Program-made: the position numbers and the translations under genes
Assembly (NCBI GenBank): GCA_035048485.1
Contig: CM068587.1
Coordinates: forward strand, 33,899,001-33,963,000
Source of the DNA: Pteria penguin
Taxonomy: Eukaryota; Mollusca; Bivalvia; Pterioida; Pteriidae
Direction of reading: 5' to 3'
Length of the DNA stretch: 64,000 nucleotides
Part shown: positions 59,190 through 64,000 of the stretch, piece after piece
Numbering within the stretch: position 1 is the first letter of the stretch
How the letters are laid out: each line of letters opens with the position of its first letter
Notes under the pieces: generated by a model
What the model saw: the letters and a program-made list of their open reading frames with translations, nothing else
Databases searched by the model: none
What the model was told of the DNA's origin: nothing

Positions 59190-59685
59190 TGACTCAGGAT
59201 TACAGATACCACAAACTTAGAAAAACTTTCAGAAAATACTATAGATCTTATTTAAAGCTTTTATAGATATTCAGTTGTATTATTTTTCAAAAGTATGTCA
59301 CCAACGGAATCTCCTATCCATCTTTCTACTATAACCTTGTATATAAACTTAGAAGGTGCAAAAGCTCCGATGACTTAATCGCATCAGGTGTTAATTAGTC
59401 AATGCCTTCACCATTGCCAATATGACTCTAAGATCATCGCCAAGACAAAATGTCTAGTACTATATCCCTCTACAGCCCTTTACAGACTTTCCCTAGAAAG
59501 TTTCACGCTGACAGGGTGGTAGGAACTCTATAATGGGCCTTATTTAAACCTGCTCAGAAGAGGTAAGGTCTTGAGCATTGTCCAATCTAACTTTTAGTCG
59601 GGACTCCAATGGAATAAAGACCATAGCTCACTTTCAGAGCACTTTAGGCTCAAAACGTCACTTTTTTAAATAGCAATTTAGGGGT
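59190..59685 (+). mobile_element. PLE-A RT thumb scrap and UTR start
   Basis: CAGGATTACAGATACCACAAACTTAG would encode a QDYRYHKLRKTFRKYYRS-like thumb with stops. UTR words follow: GAAGAGGTAAGGTCTTGAG, CTTTTAGTCGGGACTCCAAT. Heavily decayed. Confidence 0.7.
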
Positions 59686-60169
59686 GCAAAAGTTTAGCGT
59701 GTATTAAGTCATTGCATTTATAGATTCATATTCAAAATATCATGCTGCATTATGGATATTATTATTTAATATAATGCATTGTCAAATCACGGATTATGGC
59801 TATTATGGTTGATACGAACAGCCACTGAAAGTAAGAGGGGTGCAAAATTGCTCGAACCAGATTATGCAGAAATGCCTGGGAAATGTTCCACCATATTCGC
59901 AATAAAAACAACAAATAAATAAATAATACTAATAATTTTAAAATTTGGAGCAATTACCTAAAGGAAGAATCGATTCGGATAAAAGAGTATTGCATATATA
60001 CACCCTCTTCCACACAAACTAATACTTGTTTGAAGCATACATTTCTTCATTTAATATAGTAACATAATACCAACACCAGCAGAAATTGAAAAGAACTGAT
60101 TCGCCCGTGTATGAATTTTCAATGCTTTAGAACATACAATGTAGTTTACTCACGGCAGCCTTCTCTGTA
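59686..60169. other. unassigned
   Basis: No recognised feature. Confidence 0.35.
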
Positions 60170-60320
60170 AATATCGTGTACAATGTCATATTCAAATGTA
60201 TGTGAATCCCAATTATATTGAGGTGATACCAGGTTTCCGGAAGGAGTAAGTGTCCCTTATTTGCATACAGCATCCGTCGCAAAAGTCCTGCAACAATTCT
60301 TCAAGGTCTGGAAGACAGAA
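60170..60320 (-). mobile_element. PLE-B-like UTR fragment
   Basis: ATGTCATATTCAAATGTATG, GATACCAGGTTTCCGGAAGG and GTCGCAAAAGTCCTGCAACA match 23650-23780 in the same orientation. Confidence 0.5.
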
Positions 60321-61734
60321 GTCAAACCATAGAAAGACAACACAAAAGCAATTGTAATGCCGTTGCATTAATTAAAATTGAATATTCTTTGATCGTTCTT
60401 TATTTTTAAGGGCGTAGTTTAGTAACTAAACGCGTGTTTGACTACTCAATTTGTTAAATATTGCGCTCGATTCGCCCTAATGGCCACGTTAGGCTTTTCT
60501 TGAGTTTCGAACCTAAGAGACACATGGTTAGCAATCGATTAGAATTTCTTGTATTCATTCACAGTATTCAATGCATTGAGACAAAAATTGGTTCTTGGAA
60601 TAAAATTGTGATTGAGAAATGCCTTGCATGATTGAAGATGATCGTTTGTGTGCTATTGGGATACTGAAAGCTGCGATATCTCAAAGCACTGTGGCAAGGC
60701 AATGGAGTTCATATTAACTCTGTAAATACTTTATGGAGACGATATACGTATATACGGACGTCACATTTAAGTAATCGATTCCAGTCAGTTTCTTTGAGCG
60801 CTAGGTGCATTCCTGAGCATTGACGGATAAGTCCTCGTACCGCAAAGAACAGATAGCAAGAGGCCAACGTCCGTCCTCGATGTTCTGCAGCTATTCGTCT
60901 CCAGTGTCAAATATCAAATTTTGTCAATTTCTCGGGTTAAATTGCATTCATGTTTTTTCTAATGTATATATCACTTTTCAATGTGAGTATTATTTTTGGA
61001 AATTAAAAATTTTTTTCAAAGGAGGCTTTGTTTTTCTATACATGAGACGGAGATCTTCATCCCTTATGAATATCCATCATCAATCAGATCAGAAAAACCT
61101 GATGCATGGAACCACATTCTTCTTATAAGATCCATATTATTTTGCATAGAATCCTCAATGATTGTGATGAATCGCTTACATATAGATCTATAAATAAATA
61201 AGAAAACGGCACCAGCAGAACCCAGCCGGTGATGTAAGGTTTTTTGCCCATGACTGAAATACCGGGTGCCCAGTCCCAATGGAGGCTCATTCGGTATCCT
61301 ACATTTCAACTGAGAAAATAACAACCTTTATTATGTATGAAAGTAAATGTGATACGTAAACGATATCTCCCTGCATCAGGTAGGTCTGTTGATAAGGTAT
61401 AATGTTTTGTATGAAGTTTCGTAACCTTCACGAATTTAGAAACTGGGTGAAATGGATAAAGTGCATGCAATTGCAATTTCTCTACAAACATAATCTTAAA
61501 TTTCCGTAAGTTATAACGGTAGTCTGTTATCTTTACTATCCGTTTGATTTTCATGATTCCCCATCCATCTGAATTTGAATCAATACCTTAACGTGCAGTT
61601 GCAAGGAAAAATGTCGTTATATGTTCTTTATGATCTTGTGACAAGTGGTATGTGAAAACCCTGGGATAAAATGTTAGGACAAAAACTACTTTAGACGCAG
61701 TATCCAAACCACTAACGACTGATAAAGTATAAGA
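60321..61734. other. unassigned
   Basis: Open frames at 60820-61128 (plus) and 61064-61554 (minus) overlap on opposite strands, with no recognised domain or splice context. Confidence 0.35.
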
Positions 61735-62045
61735 ATATGGATTTCTATGCTCTATTCGATGCTCTTGTCATACAGTATGGCATCTCTCTATCCCGATGTT
61801 GAATGATATTCTAGAGTGAGACCTCTTTTTAACACTAAATCTGACGCCTATACTTAGTACTAATCAGTTTTGACAAATTATACTGAGCTTTGTCAGGCAT
61901 TGCTAGCTACTTGATGCCTTCTCTCCCAAATCTCCTGATCTCCCTTTAAGAGTTTCGCTTATGCTCCAAAACAGATGTTCTTTTGGATTTTTTTTCCATT
62001 ATTGCAGATTCTTTATGTTCGCCTTTTGTTTCCTGTTTTTTAAGG
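61735..62045 (+). mobile_element. diverged PLE-B UTR
   Basis: TGTTGAATGATATTCTAGAGTGAGACC parallels TAAATGATATTCTGGGATGAGACC at 54935. Further words (CAGGCATTGCTAGCTAC, CTCCTGATCTCCC) follow in the order of the 55-kb copy. Confidence 0.6.
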
Positions 62046-62869
62046 ATTTTCTTCGTTTTGTTGGTGTTAGTACATAGAAGGGGGGTTTGGGGGAGCGGGG
62101 CGTGTTTATGATTTTACCATATTTTTATGGTGTAGTTATTCTTGATTTCGAAATCAAGTTCACGTAAAAATTGTGAAGGCTGAGTCAGATCTCTTTACTT
62201 CCTTTTAACAAAGATACTCTCACAAGTTCGATAACTCGTAGTATGACCGGAGTTCTCAGACATATTTTCATGAATCACTTCAAATCATTTTCATTACAAT
62301 TTGCATAATTTTTTCCAAAGGTAATTTTTTCATTAAACTTTAAACCGATCGCACACTTCTTCATACCTTAAGCTGTGGGCCAACGTACTTTTTGACCAAG
62401 AATTTCATTTGTCTGTTGTCCTGAAGTGCAGTTATCGTAGAATTAGCTATTCCAATTTTCATTTTCTTCTCAAGAGCCACTTGATATTTAATAACTGTGG
62501 GTGTAAATTAATCTTGAAACATGTTTAAAGTTGCTCGAATGACATAAACTGGGAAAAAATAATCTTGTTTAAATCATCCGGTAGACGAGGGAAACATTCA
62601 TATGAAGGACTTCTTGTTTTTCAAAGAGGAGAGACAAACGAGAAAATAATAATACGATAACAAGAATATGTTCCTGAAGGACACCTGGGCTTTAGATTTT
62701 TTTTTAATTTAACACATTTTGGGGGGAGGCAATGAAAACTATCTAAATATAAATTCTAACTTTCCTGTTGTTGCCAGCGATGTTACCAGCGGGCCTTTTT
62801 TAATATACAAATAATATAAATTCTATGCATGCATTCTAATATACAAATATTAGAAAATATATATACCTT
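62046..62869. other. unassigned
   Basis: No recognised feature; includes G-rich GGGGGGTTTGGGGGAGCGGG near 62080. Confidence 0.35.
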
Positions 62870-63207
62870 ATCCTTTCGTGCACCAGATGGGCATTTCGAC
62901 AACTTATGTCCCTTCAGTGATGCTAATGGCCGAATGATTGGAATTCTAATGATATATGAATATTTGATGAAAAGAGTTAAAACCAAAGTGGCGGAATAGG
63001 TGAGCCATAAAATCAATACAAGTACAAATAGATATAGAACATATATACAGCTATGTATGATGGAGATACTTCTAAGTTTTAAAGTGATTCACAAAATTTC
63101 ATGACTGAAAATTTTAAGTATGGTACAAAAGCACTGACAACTAGACTTAAGATGCCTTCGGAGACAAACAATCCAACAGTAGTGACACCGACCTAGTGGT
63201 TATGATG
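62870..63207 (+). repeat. 350-bp type element, one unit
   Basis: GTGCACCAGATGGGCATTTC, GACAACTTATGTCCCTTCAG, ATGCCTTCGGAGACAAACAA and the closing GTGACACCGACCTAGTGGTT match the units at 36458-37020. The 3' edge abuts a PLE-B tail exactly. Confidence 0.85.
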
Positions 63208-63315
63208 AATCACAGGGGTTCACATATGCTCTTCAATAGACATATTTTGTTACTTTCCACTTGTTGTTCATTTTCACTGATTTTGTATGTCCTCTGGTTT
63301 CATGATTTTTGGAAG
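63208..63315 (+). mobile_element. PLE-B UTR fragment
   Basis: AATCACAGGGGTTCACATAT, TTCACTGATTTTGTATGTCC and CTGGTTTCATGATTTTTGG match 55136-55243. It stops before the usual CATCTTTACAT end, so it is truncated at both sides. Confidence 0.75.
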
Positions 63316-64000
63316 GTGATGTAATCAGCTTCCCTACGCCGTCGTCCATCCCAATTTGGAAACCGATGTTACCCAAGTGTTCTTCCGCCCTAAACAGTGA
63401 CAAAAATATAGTCCTTAAACAAATCTTGCATAAAATTCAATTTTAGCTACTAAAGTTAAAGAATTTGTGCTTTACATATTGAAATTTGCTAAAATAGATA
63501 GATTAAGTGTACTCTTATTTATGAGATAAAGTTATGTGAAAAATATTCCTGCGCTAGTATGTCGTGTCAAAAGGTACAAGTTTATTCCTTAACCATGACT
63601 ATCTTTCGCTTAAGGATAGATCGATCGTTTTGTTTTGTTTTTAATATGTTTGATATATATGCACATCTTCACTTGTGTGCATGACCTCGTTTGTTTATTC
63701 AACATCTTCTATATCGTACATAGTCTTTTGCAATGTTTACTTATATAATTAATCAGAGGTTCCAAGTCGTTTGGACTAAGTATAAGGGAGTATAGACAAG
63801 ATGTTTCGATGCAAGGACATTTCGGTACATTGTCGTTTTGGTACAGAATTAAGACGTTTCGGTACAAGAAGAAAATATCTTGAACCTCGAAATGGTCGTT
63901 GTGGTTGTTAAACCATTTTAATTTATACATTTTTGTCTCGGAATATACTGAAACCTATGTACATCAAAATAAACCATTAATGGTACAAACACATAATATG
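63316..64000. other. unassigned to window end
   Basis: No recognised gene. Three GTTTCG(A/G)T-type words near 63800-63870 hint at a short degenerate repeat. Confidence 0.35.

Noticed and set aside
60417..60485. tRNA-like stretch (GGGCGTAGTTTAG ... GCTCGATTCGCCC)
   Set aside because: Acceptor ends can pair over five bases, but no convincing anticodon or D arm fits; at best a decayed SINE head.
1..64000. CRISPR arrays, operons or bacterial-style regulatory sites
   Set aside because: None seen; gene structure, SINEs and PLEs show the DNA is from an animal nuclear genome.

Overview
The window is AT-rich, gene-poor animal DNA. Long ORFs are rare, and most of the sequence is decayed Penelope-like retroelements (PLEs), tRNA-derived SINEs and foldback elements. 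Two protein genes are clear: an intronless class A GPCR and a macrophage-expressed-gene-1 (perforin-2) type MACPF protein. Lineage-expanded intronless GPCRs, MPEG1 genes, very abundant PLEs and the style of the SINEs together suggest a bivalve or similar mollusc. That assignment is inference; no single sequence here fixes the species.

Layout. 1-4.1 kb: minus-strand PLE copies joined head to tail. One has a GIY-YIG endonuclease domain upstream of its reverse transcriptase (RT), the permuted order known for the Naiad PLE clade. 4.1-11.7 kb: PLE 3' ends, a 350-bp type repeat, a splice-flanked ORF of unknown meaning, and a compound GAT/ATC microsatellite. 11.75-13.4 kb: the GPCR gene with TATA box, ORF and poly(A) signal. 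13.4-25.4 kb: mostly unrecognised, with two SINEs, a 142-bp near-perfect palindrome, a minisatellite and PLE fragments. 25.4-35.7 kb and 38.9-51.3 kb: two diverged copies of one segment in the same orientation. Each copy has its own later insertions (SINEs, PLE tails, a pogo/Tigger transposase relic, a MITE, a 2.5-kb inverted-repeat element holding a 252-bp perfect palindrome). 51.3-55.9 kb: a possible terminal exon, a LINE RT relic and a PLE 3' half. 56.1-58.5 kb: the MPEG1-like gene. 58.5-64 kb: PLE relics and unassigned DNA.

The two genes are not functionally linked by anything visible: one is a cell-surface signalling receptor, the other an innate-immune pore-forming effector. The most informative structure is the duplicated segment. 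Because the copies align, one serves as an empty-site control for insertions in the other, so element boundaries and relative ages can be read directly. PLE-A and PLE-B are labels used here for the two PLE subfamilies; identities quoted are by eye.
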